NCBI GenBank assembly: GCA_014529385.2
Contig: CM043950.1
Span: forward strand, 69,496,935 to 69,560,934
DNA length: 64,000 nt
From: Adiantum capillus-veneris
Lineage: Eukaryota; Streptophyta; Polypodiopsida; Polypodiales; Pteridaceae
Reading direction: 5' to 3'
The number at the start of each line of letters is the position of its first letter. Within the stretch, counting starts at the first letter, position 1. The position numbers were made by a program, and so were the translations under genes. Positions 9,924 to 22,205 of the stretch are shown here, in pieces. The notes beneath the pieces are model-generated. The model was not told where the DNA came from. It did no database searches and was given only the letters and a program-made list of their open reading frames with translations.

Positions 9924-12469
9924 CTGCATGGTCAAAAGAAAATGTGTTAATAATAGACATAAATGATTAATTGTAAGAACTGGTAGCATCTTCAACCTTC
10001 AACCGACCAGGAGAACGTATAAGTGCCATGTGAAGATAGCCCCATCCCAGAGGTATCAGTCCTAGGAACAACTATCTAGGACAAACATCGAGGGATAAAA
10101 TATAGTAACTAGGTTTTTGAATAGTATCACTACTACCCTTGGTGTTAGGTGTGTGTGTGTGTGTGTGTTCCATCAATAATATAATATAACCACCAAAGAA
10201 TTTTTTAAATTACAAAAGACACTAGAAACTATGTTAGTGAAAAGGTGGTATAATTCCCATTCATAGTACAAAACGGTCTTTATACATAAGTACAAGAGAT
10301 TTAAGAGCCTAAAGATATATAAATCCACCGTCTTCACTCCAAGGAACTTTGAAAACCATACTTGAGAAGGTAACCCTCACCTGCACCCATGGAAACAACA
10401 CAACTTTCAGTTAGCATTGGCACCGTATGCAGGTGATGCATGGGTATCCCACATGTTATAGATGTCACCCAACTAAAATGTTTTCAAAGATAAGTAAGAA
10501 GAAATGTGAAGCTACTTATATATTCAACGATGGTTTCTTTTACAAGGGACAAAAACATTTGGAGCTCCTTTAGCTTTTCAAGCTCTCATGAGATAAGGCC
10601 GGAAACGAGTTTTATGAGGCAATTTAGCCTCAAAGTGGGCCACATATACCTATTTCTTGACTTTACATAGTTTGGCATTAATTGCCGCTATTTTTCAGGG
10701 TCAGTGGCAGTGCTCATACGTGCAGTCAATCTATACTTTGGAGACACATGTAACATAAAAAGATGTTAGTAATTAAGTCCTACATCTCCTTAGACGGAGT
10801 CGAAACCTTATGTAAGGTAGTAGTATGAGTGCTACTCCCCTAAAAACTACAACATATAGTAGGGATATTCCATAGCTCCACATTTGTTCAAAAAGCTAAC
10901 AAAGTGAGACGCCATGGTCCATAACTTTGATCTAATAAATAGCCATTTATAGCTTCATGAGGAGCCTATTTACAACCGTATATACCATAACCCACAACCT
11001 TTCACAACCATTATCTTAACCATAATCAGTCATAGCCCTGTTCACAACATTAATAACCATATTCAGCCAAGTTGAGCATTTTACAAAGGATCAATATACA
11101 TAACACAAAGTCGGCATAGATCGTATTTGAGCAAGCATGGTAAGCTCAGTACCAACCCCATAAGCACACATCAATAGAGTAACCACCGTGCCCACAATCA
11201 ATCATAACCCTGTACACAACCACCCATTCATGGCTAAGTGAGTAGATGTCAAAGCTCTATATCCATAACACTAGAACATTATAGATTGAAACCAATTGTT
11301 AATGGTAAGCTTGATAACAAACTCAGAAGCACAACATCAGTATCATACTAGCTACGCCAGCCATAATAGAGTATACCACACCATATGTTAACCCCTCAGT
11401 CAACTCTATCATACAGGGCCATTCCCAAGAGCTTTTGTCATTATATTTTAGCAAAAACAGCAACTCAAGGCAACATTTATCGCGTGTTTGCAAGAGGATA
11501 CTACCTTTTAAAGTTATCCCAAAAACATGCCTATGAAAAGGTCCGTAGATATGTATTGCCAGTTATCCCTAACCTCACATAGAATTTCTCAGCCGAGACA
11601 AAAGGATGTACATATGTATGCCAATGATAAGTTAATTATAAACTGAAAGACTTTCCTAAACCCGTAAGGAGAAAAGAACTAGTGCCGTAAATGATACAGT
11701 GGAAGTTGCCATGCTTGTACATTCCAGCATATGCATGAAGAATATAATCATAACAACAAGTGAATCATATCACAACCAAATAGTTCGGACAGTGGTCCAT
11801 ATCAATGCCATAGGTCACCTGAGATTGAGTTGGAGCAGCCAGCTCCACAATAGCCTGCTTGTCCTTGCCTTTTGCCATAGAGCCAACAACTTTAACACAA
11901 CACCACTTGCAGGTAACACCCTCACAGTCCCAATGTACAGATAACAACTCTCAAGTACACACATACACCCCACAGGAGCATACAATACCAATGCTAAGTG
12001 AGCATGGGAGCTCACCTTTTATAGTGTTTGGAGCAAGTGGCCACATTCCTCCAGCACCGTATGGCGGGCCCATCATCAAGAGGTACGAGGAAGTACAGAG
12101 ATAGGGGAAGAGAGAGGGGGGAGAGAGAGGGAGGGAGAGAGCCAAGGAGAGAGAATGAGATAGCACTTAGAGGGTGTTGTAGCGTGGACTTGTCAGGAGG
12201 GAGCCACCGTTAAGTTATGCAAAAAATGATAGGGTTTACAAAGTCAAGAAACCCGCCGAATAAACATGTGTGTGTGTGTGTGTGTGTGTGGGTGGTGGCA
12301 TTTAAGGCACCAATTAAGTATCATTTAAGGCACCTCCAAAATCTCAACTACTGAATTACCTACTATGTTTCACCCACGACTCCCTAGGTCAATTAGCCCC
12401 AATTAATAATGTCCAAGGAATTTAACATATTATCCTTACAATATCCTAGTCGGGCAAAAGGTCCACCCA
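9924..12469. other. Mostly non-coding; splice-like block and short repeats
   Basis: The minus-strand block 10440-10375 (GCTAAC, T-rich tract, GTGCAG/GTGAGG) parallels 4165-4101. A (TG)n run lies at 10149-10168 and another at 12266-12291. The segment 10980-11360 has many CATAACC and CACAACC words. No supported gene is seen; frames at 11699-12213 are short and not recognisable. Confidence 0.4.
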
Positions 12470-13275
12470 TATTTACACCAGTTCCAGTATCCCAGTACCA
12501 TTACGAGTACAATATTAGTACACAAGTAGCACCAGTCCAGTATATTAAAGTACACAATTTGTACTAGTACCAATACACAAGTAGTATTAGTACCAGTATC
12601 ACAAGTAGCACCAGTATCAGTATAGTACTATACACAAACAATACAAGTTCCAATACCATTATATCACATAAGTAGCAGCAATCCTAGTTCAGTACAATAC
12701 AATACCAATACCAATACCAGTACCAGTATCAGTACAGTATAATACTAGTTCATAATGCCCATACTATCCTTACCCTATCCTAGCCGGGTAAAGGGTCAAC
12801 CTGATTTTTTCACCAGTTCTAGTATCACTAGTACCAGATCAGTATAGTACCAGTCCACAAGTAGCACCAGTACCAGTACACAAGTAGTACCAGTCCAATA
12901 TATTATAGTACACAAACAGTACTAGTACTAGTACCAGTACCAGTTCAATGTCAGTACACAAGAAGTACCAGTACCAGTTTCACAAGTAGCACCAGTACCA
13001 GTCCAGTAAATATTGTATACAAATAGTACCAGTTACAGTACCAGTATATCACACAAGTAGCACCAGTACCAATTCATAAAATACAATACCAGTATCAATA
13101 CACACGTATCATCAGCACCAATGCATATGTAGCACCAGTATCAGTCTTAATATAATATCATACCAGTATCAATCTAGTATAATATAGTACTAGTATCAGT
13201 ACCAATCCACAAGTAGCACCAGTATCATACCTAGCTCCAGTACTAGTAGCACCAGTGTCAGTATAGAGAAATCAA
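12470..13275. repeat. Degenerate CAGTAC-type satellite with higher-order repeat
   Basis: Nested copies of AGTACCAGT and CAAGTAGCACCAGT fill about 800 bp. A longer landmark (CCTTAC, TATCCTAG, GGGCAAAAGG, ACCAGTT) recurs at about 12436 and 12768, suggesting a higher-order period near 332 bp. Frequent GTAC makes it rich in short palindromes. Confidence 0.75.
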
Positions 13276-13289
13276 CATACTATCCCTAG

Positions 13290-13291
13290 GA

Positions 13292-13336
<45 letters not shown>

Positions 13337-13457
13337 TGTAAGGTGTCATAATCTAGGTGTGTACCTGGGTTTTGGAAGAGATGGTGAGAGGTTGATAGGT
13401 ATATGCGTGAGAAAATTGGAATTATGGAAGCAATCGTTCTCCCCTTCTACTCCCAAA
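13290..13457 (+). repeat. 5' LTR of element A, truncated at a (TG)n tract
   Basis: This matches the last part of LTR-A from the TG microsatellite onward. The sequence before the microsatellite is the CAGTAC satellite instead of LTR, so the 5' part of the LTR is missing. Confidence 0.7.
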
Positions 13458-13459
13458 AG

Positions 13460-13471
13460 TGGTATCAGGGC
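13460..13471 (+). other. Primer binding site of element A
   Basis: TGGTATCAGGGC has one mismatch to the initiator tRNA-Met complement and is spaced as in LTR-A copy 1. Confidence 0.7.
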
Positions 13472-14851
13472 TTTGGGTTTGAGAGAATCGGCAATCAAAC
13501 TCAAATTTTAAGGAGCGGTTTGCAAATCAACAACATCAAGTTTGCAAATTAAGGCTAATCGGTGATTAATCAACAAATCGACCAATTAATTTTGCTTAAT
13601 GACGGATCAAGATTTGGTATGTCAAGTTTAAAATTCAATTTGGTGGCTAAATTTCATGGATTGTGAACGTGAAATAATGAGAATTGCAGAAGCAGTGGTT
13701 GAGAAATTGACATCAAAGTGCTTTGAAGAAAATTTTGAAGGTCGAAAACCAACATAGGTAAAAGAATAACAAAAAGAAGCAGATCTGAAGCATATCTGAA
13801 GGAGTTGTGAAGTTGGGTATCAATTAGTGGAGATCAAAAGAGAAAAAATATATTGAGAAGACGGCTTGCAGGATGCTTCAAGGCTTAGAAGAAGAATTTG
13901 AAGTTGCCGGCAATCGAGCAACTTGGAGGGTGTCAAGATGTTTGAAATTTGAAGTCAAACTGCAATTTTGTTCCTAAAGCAGAGTCCACTAGAAGGGAAC
14001 AACAAAAAAGAATGAATTATCCATTTATATAACAACCGGTTTCAAACGATGAAAATTGTCCCTTATACATATGGAAGGTTGAAATTCGACCTTCACCAAA
14101 CCGTGCAAGAATTGCATCAATTCAATTGCCTGGCAAGAGGAACACGTTTCCCACCATGCTCACCGATCGAGAAGTTGTTTTGCAGGTTGCCATCTTCCTC
14201 CATGTCTTTTGGCGCTGACAGATTTCGACAGAGCTCGCATTACCTTGTTTTTTTTAACATGCCTTCACATTTTTAGTTTAAAAGGTTCGACGCTACTCAA
14301 TTAAATTCCTTGGCCACCCATTAACTGATGGTCAAAAGAGAAAAGCCTGAAGGGGCAATTCATCCCCATTTGATCCCTCGGACAGCCATACAATTCGTTT
14401 AGAAACCCACTAAGCTTAATCCAACCTTCACAATCTTTGGCCATCCACTGTACCCACTGCCCGCTTTGCAATATCCGATTGGTAACTAATTATATTGCTA
14501 GTGAATATTTTATTTTTAGAGAGCCTTTAGCCGATGCTTTCAAATTCCAATTTAACCTACTGCCAAGCCAAGGGTCTTAATCACTAAGGATTTCACCGAC
14601 CTTGTGTTCAAGCGTGTTGAAATTGATTGCCACTACCATTTGACCAAGGGAGTTTGGATGCCATATAAAAATTCCATTTCTGACAAGTCAATTGCTCAAT
14701 TGATTGCCAAACCTCAATCGTGCTTGGGTACTGCACTTTCGGATTGGACCCCATCATCAACCATCCAATTAAGTACAAATCTCTTCATTTATCTTCCTTA
14801 TTTTCTCATTATTTTGCATACCAATTGTCTACATTTGTATGTCTAGCCTTT

Positions 14852-14889
<38 letters not shown>

Positions 14890-14919
14890 CGAGAAAAAAA
14901 GAAAATAAATCACGCCATC
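13472..14919 (+). other. Leader region of element A
   Basis: No coding domain is seen. It includes an (AT)n run at 14853-14888 just before the gag start. A leader of about 1.4 kb is long and may itself contain an insertion. Confidence 0.4.
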
Positions 14920-15391
14920 ATGGCCCATCTTCCACATGCACCCACTATTGTTGAACAGCTCGCAAACTTGCATCAATTACTTGCATATGAATGCATGCAA
15001 AGGCAAGAATTAGAAGATAAGTTGTTGCACACTGCCCACATCGAATCTGCACGTGCTCCAAAGGAAAATTAAATTAGCAAAAAAGATTTCACATTTAAAG
15101 ATTTTGATGGCACTAACGATGTCAGCACGGTACTAGCATGGGTTAGTCAACTAAACGACTATTTTCATGATGAAGACTTCCTTGAGCATGGTATGGTTAA
15201 GTGTGCATCAAATCACCTTACCGATAGAATTGTTTTTACCCCATTTCTTACCCACACAATACAAAGCTAAAGCACATTACCAATGGGATTTAATTCGACG
15301 AGGTAGAAATGAAGATGTACATGCTTACACTGACCATTTTTGGAATTGTCTCATTCTGTAATGAAATTTATATTTTATTATCTAGTGCAGG
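14920..15391 (+). pseudogene. Element A gag, 5' part
   Basis: The start at 14920 opens MAHLPHAPTIVEQL. After a stop the frame continues with FTFKDFDGTNDV and VLAWVSQLNDYF, a typical gypsy gag region, then AKAHYQWDLIRRG and AYTDHFWNCL after a frameshift. The gag is then interrupted by element B and resumes at 21502. Confidence 0.75.
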
Positions 15392-15825
15392 TGACATGTG
15401 GAAAAGGCTAAGGGTTATGAAAAAGGATATCATCTTTATGGACATTTCATTATTTAAATGCTCTTTATGAGCTAAGGCCATTTAAGTCTGTCCGACCTAT
15501 GTGTATTCATTTTTGAGCATTGAAGAATCTATAAATAAATACGTGCAAGAGGAAATGCTCACTCTTGTACGGGGGGAGATTGCACCCAGTGTTTGTGTCT
15601 TTGTTCTCTCCTCTCTTCTCTCTCGTCGTGCCAATGTAGCACTCCGCTCTAGGAGGTGCGGTTGCACATGCTCTCTCACTCTAACTCGCTCTCCGTCTCT
15701 CTCTATTCGCATTAAGCTCAATGATGGATTTGTGCGAGTCATCAGGTATGCAGATTTGTTCATTTATGGCTTGCAGTGTGCTACTTTGGGTATTTTGCAG
15801 GGCCACCGCGCCTCCGTTTGTAGCA
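15392..15825 (+). repeat. 5' LTR of element B
   Basis: It starts TGACATGTGG and ends GTTTGTAGCA. It closely matches 21062-21500, including ATCTATAAATAAATACGTGC and CACGGGGGGAGATT-like landmarks. Confidence 0.85.
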
Positions 15826-15826
15826 G

Positions 15827-15838
15827 TGCTATCAGAGC
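15827..15838 (+). other. Primer binding site of element B
   Basis: TGCTATCAGAGC has one mismatch to the initiator tRNA-Met complement, one base after the LTR end. Confidence 0.7.
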
Positions 15839-16605
15839 TTTGTCTGCGTTCCTACAGATGAAAATAAATCTATGGAAATCTCTAAGAGTTAGAGCTAAGT
15901 ACTTTTCCTATTCTTTCCTTGGATTTTATTATTTCTTATCTAGCATGGTAGAGCATACCAATTGAAAGTGATTAAAAAGATCGTAATTAGTGTTGATTTC
16001 AAGCGGCATTCTTATAACTATTGTAATAAATTTAAAGATAGCCATAGATCAAGGCCAAAGATTGTCCTTCTTTTTTTACTGTAGTTTAGAGATGAATTAA
16101 GACCCAGTTAAGGCTTTAAGAAGAGATAAAGATGGCTAAAAACATAGCAAGTATAGTGTTAATTGATATTTTTGGAGCGGCATTAGGGAAGTTTTGACAT
16201 CCGGAGATATGAGACCTATCTTGAAGAGCGCTTTTGTGTACAGATTAAGATGGACTTGATAGCCATTCATAGCTTTCAAAGAGAGATAACGATTGAGAGA
16301 AATAATAATAATAATAATGCTAGAGATTAATTCGAGAGCAGGTCTATGATTATGATGAGAGAGTGTTTAGCGCTAAACTCATCTTATTAGGCTGAGATTA
16401 AAGAAGATAGAATCAGTGTTGATGATATTCCATGGTGGCAAGTATCGACCATAGCAACATAGTGCCACGAAGTTCGAACTCATCATGCATAGGACACCCC
16501 TTTAATATTAAATACTTTGGCATTGACAGATTTATCCCTGCAATTGGATTAAATCCAAGTGCCTTGCCTCACGGTCGCGAGCAACAACCCCAAGAGGTTT
16601 CAAAA

Positions 16606-16636
<31 letters not shown>

Positions 16637-18336
16637 AATTCACAATTTTTGAGGCATCTGTGAAGAGAGCGAATACAAGCAAGCCGTAGATGAGCAAGGA
16701 GCAACTAAAGGCGCAGCAGCAGGACCACCTGAGGACAATGAGAAGCGGCGGGAAGAGAATGATGCTAAGGGATGGCAAGTGCTGACCGTCATCTGCAACG
16801 CCAAGCACTGGCATCATGTAGTGACACCAACTAACTACGACTAAAGACGGTAGCCATGCATGGAGAGAATTCGGTGAACACGCCTCAAAGGACTTCCTAC
16901 TACTGATAGTCTACACCTAGTTGGAGCCGCCATGCATCCAACTAGGCATACACCAGGTTTTGCACTAGTTGTCGCGCTCTTTGTGGCATACACCACAGCC
17001 ACCTAGCCGTCCTCTCACTTGTTCACATATAATCAGGCATGCAAACCACATACCACTCAAAAATTTCTCTTCCTCTCATGCGTTCTCATGCAGCCATCCA
17101 TCTCTCTCCTCCTCCTCGGTAACTGCACCCGCACATCCACAACTGCCACCTTTTCCACTCCTTGAATGACCATGTAACAAAAAAGTGATGGATCCGTTTC
17201 TTTTCTCTCTCTATGCATGCTAGAGGAGAGCCACCAATTAATTGCAGCCATTGCCTGCCATCGTGCAACTTTGCACCCACCCACACTAGCCTTAACAAAA
17301 CTAAAGTCGTTTCCAGTGGGCAGCACATGACGCGTGCTTATGCCACGGATCCCAGCCATTTTGGCCCCATATTCTCACCCAACACTGTGTCTCGTTATCT
17401 CTGAACCGGCGTCGTCTGCAAGTATTGACACCTGCACAACTAGACTGTGCTTCAACTCTCAACTACTCTCTAGGTTTGCATGGCACGCTCTCAACCCCTC
17501 TCTAACGTAGCTCTCAAGGGATTAACATTGTGCATGCACCAGCTTATATCCGCTACCAACCACCCCCTGTGCATCACACACATACAACACCGTTATTTTT
17601 GGCTGCCCACTTCCTTTTTTGATTGGAGTTCTCGCCTTGACAGCGTGCAAGAGGTCATACAAGCTGCGGCAAAGCGTGGAGCTGAGGTAGAAGCCCTATA
17701 GAGCTTAAGGACGTGTGATGTGTGCCACACGGAACAGTTGAGCGAACCACATACATGACAAAACGTAGCCTGCAAATAGCCTATAGATGTGTGTGTGTTT
17801 TCCTTGACAAGTGGATCTCTCTCTCATTCTCTCTCGCCATAGTCGTGTGCCCATTGACACCATCGTCCTCATAGACGACGCACACAGGGACAGAGAAAGG
17901 ACTACTCTACTCTGATGCAGTACGCGTCTTCAACCACCCCCGCCACCTCTCACCTGGTGGCCATACCCACACCTCATCTCTCAACCTCTCCCAATTACAC
18001 TCTGTCTCTCTCCCTCTCTGCCCATAGTCCAAGTATCTCTCTCCCCCTCTCAAACACACACACACACACATACACCCCCTCTCTCCCACGACTACCTACA
18101 GAAGCAGCCATTGATGAAGCTCTTCAGCGACAACTGCAATCCTTTCTCAGAAGACGTCCGCTGCAGCGCATCCTCCGGCATCGACGATATTGCTGGCTTT
18201 AGTTTTAGTTTTTTTTTATTATTCGTCTTTTACTTTACTTCATTTTATTTTGTACCTAGACATTGTTTTAGATCCATAAGGATTGTATGGGTTTAGTCCC
18301 ATAAGCATTGGGAGACAATTAATATAACATTTCATT

Positions 18337-18425
<89 letters not shown>

Positions 18426-19544
18426 CTCCCATTATGACTCCAATACAATACTTTCTTTGACAATGCACGATGTTGGGCATCCTCGAGCATTCACGACGAT
18501 GAGGTTGCATTTCAACTGATGATTTCAGAATTTTAGTTTTAGTATTTCATTGTAATTCATTTTATTTTTGTACCCAGGTATTGGATTAGATCCACAAGGA
18601 TTGTATCAATTTGCCCTTTTTGAAGACGTTTAATATAACATTTCATTTCATTTATCTCTCTCTTTTTCCCCCCATGCATGCTTCCCATTGGTTCATGCTC
18701 CACCTGGCACCCCTGGCTACAAGCAACCACATAAACATTTCTCGTTAACTCAGGCAATGCAACATTACATTTCTTTCATCCTACTGCATGTACACATTTT
18801 TTTTGCCAAGCACCTAGAAGAGAAAGCCAAATTCACGGATAATCAAACGAAAGAATCCTCTCGTTCGTTCTCATAACTTTGCAAGTGTACTTTGGTTGCC
18901 TGAAGAAGTTCACCATATACGTATATTTATCGATCGATACGATGACCAGCTATCATGATAAACCCAATCAATAGCAAAGACACAAAAGACAAAGGGATCA
19001 TGATCGCAATATTGATGATTATGGAAGAAATCAATGCCAGAAGGTTCGCGATCGAAGATGCAGAACACATGATAATTGCCATAATAAACACCATGGATAA
19101 CTATTGTATTTAGAGTAGCCCTTATCATCACGAGTATAGTGATTTTTATTTTAAGTTTTAATTTCTCTGTATTCGAGATCAAATCACCCGTCTGATACAC
19201 ACCACAACAGTTTATAATTGCAACTAACATAAGTATCACTAATACCAACTCATAGATAGCTCTCACACTCACTCTCAGATACTAATTAATAATCAATCTT
19301 CCTAATGATGAGCACCCTCTCATTCAAGCAAAGATCATCACAAAAGGCACAATCAAGGATAGCTTTTTGAAAATTTTCTTCCTACGCGACTTGGAAAATT
19401 GTTGTTTTCGTAAGTAGGGATTTTTTTTTTTGTGCTTAGACATAATTTAGTTATCAAGATTGCACGGTAAATGATAACATCTTGTGATTGATTGTTTCTA
19501 CTGAGTAGTTGAGTGCAAAGTTGTTGTAGTACTGTGGTGTATGA

Positions 19545-19590
<46 letters not shown>

Positions 19591-21061
19591 TGGGATAATA
19601 CTATCTATATCGAACTTCTCTTCCAATACTTTAATTTTTGTACCACTTTCTCTTGGAATTGAAAACAGTTGATCATAAAGCATTTGAAGTTCACTCTTCT
19701 CATGCACTTTGTGTGCTTAACAAGATTCATACATCGGCATTACTGCTTTTCATTTTAGTAATTTTATTAATCATTTCCACATTCAAATGCTATATTTGCC
19801 ACTATTTATAACTTTTTGATTTTCTAATTCTGGTATATACAATCATCACAATCCTACACGTGCAATCTAATGCAATATTTAGTCTTTTATACTTCGATAT
19901 CTCTATAGAGACCAAGTGGCACTGCTATTCTTGTAACATAAATTGAATTATCTTGTTTTGTTTCATAGTCATTTATTAGCACAAAATTGACACATGTTGG
20001 ATCTGTTAACTATATTTTGGTGAAAGTTTGCTAGTTGCAACACTTGTACCTTTCCCCATACGCCAACAATGGTATATATACTTTCAAATACAATATACCC
20101 TCATGGTATGTACATTAAATACGTTATTCCTCTTTTCATATTTTATTTCTCTGCATTGTGTTCTAAGCTGAATACTCAAACACTAATGGCTTCTTATTGT
20201 ATTGAAAGGAAATTTTTATTAGATGATTTGTCAATAAGCTACGCAGCTACTCATGCGAGCTAAGGTGCTCTGGGATAGTGAACAACAATTTGTAAGTACT
20301 TTGATATACTCCAAAGTGGTATCAAACACATAGTACATATTTTTCTCCTTTGTGTTTTGTCTAGTCCATTGGTCACAAGCACACATATTCATCGGTTTAG
20401 GCAGTGTGTAAATGCTCATCCTGGTGAAGATTCACCAATTTAAGTAGCACCAATTGTACGTGCATTTAGGTAGCACACTAATAATTAAGACATTTATCGT
20501 TTTCAACAATATTAAGTGCAGATCTGCCGGTTTAGATAGCACAAGTACCGATTTGCCGATTTAGGCAGCATGTCGGGTGTCGATTCTTCGATTTCGGCAA
20601 CATCGATCACAAAATCATACTGTAATGGCTGGCCACCACTGTAAGTGGTATGATTTTGTTACCCGAGTACATAATGAAAGTGATTTGGATTTGGACTTAT
20701 ATTGTGGAATTGGAATTGGATTGGGACTTGGTATATGATAATTTTTTGTCACGCAACAGTGTTTATGTGATTGGACTTGACATTTATGAGATCGATGATG
20801 AGTGTGACCAATGATATCCGGATTCATCAGGGTATGACATATACTGCTTATTCTAGTGGTATGGGAAGCTAGAATAGGTAGTATGTGGATGACGGCAGGC
20901 ATAAGCAATCTTGTTTACTTTCATATTTTCTTTTACTATGTGATATTTTTGACACAGAATACTAATCACTATTTTTGACAAGTATGGGTTGCAGATTCTT
21001 GTCTTTGCAACTGAGGATAGTTGCTTTCTAACAGAGAGGTAGGTAATGGAATTGATACAGG
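15839..21061. other. Internal region of element B, no recognised coding domain
   Basis: It holds an (AAAT)n run (16602-16637), a CT run (18339-18421), an AT run (19549-19586) and short frames. The minus-strand frame 19272-18910 (120 codons, hydrophobic start) matches nothing I know. The 16500-16637 stretch ends in an A-rich tetranucleotide tail as SINE or LINE 3' ends do, but I see no reliable A or B box. Confidence 0.5.
18198..18660. repeat. Direct repeats of about 130 bp flanking a (CT)n tract
   Basis: The segments 18198-18340 and 18530-18660 share TTTTAGTTTTAGT, CATTTTATTTT, GTACC, TTAGATCCA, AAGGATTGTAT and TTTAATATAACATTTCATTTC-like stretches in the same order. Between them lies the CT run and about 110 bp of other sequence. 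Confidence 0.65.
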
Positions 21062-21500
21062 TGACATAAGGAAAAGGCTAAGGGTTATGCAAAAGGATAT
21101 CATCTTTATGGACATTTCATTATTTCAATGCTCTTTATGAGCTAAGGCCATATAAGTCCGGCCAGCCTATGTGTATTCATTTTTGAGCATTGAAGAATCT
21201 ATAAATAAATACGTGCAAGAGGGAAATGCTCACTCTTGCACGGGGGGAGATTACACCTAGTGTTTGTGTCTTTGTTCTCTCCTTCCTCTCTTCTCTCTCG
21301 CCGTGCCGACGTAGCACTCTGCTCTAGGAGGTGCGCCTGCACGTGCTCTCTCACTCTAACTCGCTCTCCGTCTCTCTCTGTTCGCGTTTAGCTCGATCAT
21401 GGATTTGTGCTAATCATCAGGTATGCAGATTTGTTCGTTTATGGCTTGCAGTGTGCTATTTTGGGTATTTTGCAGGGCCACCGCACCTCCGTTTGTAGTA
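21062..21500 (+). repeat. 3' LTR of element B
   Basis: This is the direct copy of 15392-15825. The sequence after it returns to gag of element A. Confidence 0.85.
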
Positions 21501-21501
21501 C

Positions 21502-22205
21502 ATTCAGCTTCAATCTATCAAACATGTCAGCCGCATGAAACTAAAGCGTAAGTATACATCTAGGTTAGCACTACAAATTGGTGCTGAAGTGGACATGTTT
21601 GAGCCAGAGTCATTGTCAAAGGTCATCAATTTGGCACTCAATGCGGAGAAAAAGAAAGGCGGAAATCAATCTCACGTTTATCAATTCACTAACACTAATC
21701 GTAACAAAAAAATTCCTTCCCCTCCTAACTTTGACAGGAACAAAAACCATAGTCGTACCTTTTTCAAGAGATGCAGATTTGACAACTCCGCCACCTCTTC
21801 TCAACCTCATGGCAACAACAATAATTCCATGCAGCATAGGGCCAACCAAAATTCTTCCAACAATCAATGCCCTATCAATCTCCCGTTGATAATAAAAAGG
21901 TGAAATGTTACAAATGCTTTCAGTTTGGTCACTATGCAGATAAGTGTTTGAACAACCTTGCTAAGAGCAACAATCATTCCAAGGGCCAATCTAATGGAGT
22001 TGCACGCAACCACAACCACAACCAAAGACCATTCAACAACAATCGCCCAAACGGTGTACAAATTAACCTCATCAAAGATGCTAATCCCGACGACAATGAA
22101 TTTGAGGTCAATTATGGTGAGGACTATGATCCTGAGTATGATGCCAATGACAATCCTTCTCCAGGTATAGGTATTCCTATATCTCCACACCTCTTCCCAA
22201 AGTGA
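21502..22205 (+). pseudogene. Element A gag, 3' part with zinc knuckle
   Basis: The frame from 21502 reads IQLQSIKHVSRMK onward through an N- and Q-rich linker. After a frameshift near 21880 it reads CYKCFQFGHYADKC, a CX2CX4HX4C knuckle, at about 21908-21950. An acidic tail (DDNEFEVNYGEDYD) follows. This is the carboxyl half of the gag interrupted by element B. Confidence 0.8.

Larger units (their letters stand above)
15392..21500 (+). mobile_element. Non-coding LTR retroelement B (LARD-like), inside gag of A
   Basis: Two direct LTRs of about 435 bp (15392-15825 and 21062-21500) bracket about 5.2 kb without any retroviral domain that I can recognise. A primer site follows the first LTR. Both flanks are gag of element A: upstream WNCLIL, downstream QSIKHVSRMK. 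This shows B is an insertion. A clear target duplication is not visible. Long LTR elements without coding capacity are called large retrotransposon derivatives. Confidence 0.75.

Noticed and set aside
16480-16640. Possible SINE with an (AAAT)n tail
   Set aside because: The tail is there, but I could not find a convincing A box and B box pair at the usual spacing.
17907-18202. Serine-, proline- and threonine-rich frames inside element B
   Set aside because: They arise from CT- and CA-rich sequence and have no motif or splice support.
18336-18421. Long CT run as a regulatory GAGA-type element
   Set aside because: Simple-sequence runs of this kind occur in at least seven places here, mostly in dead elements.
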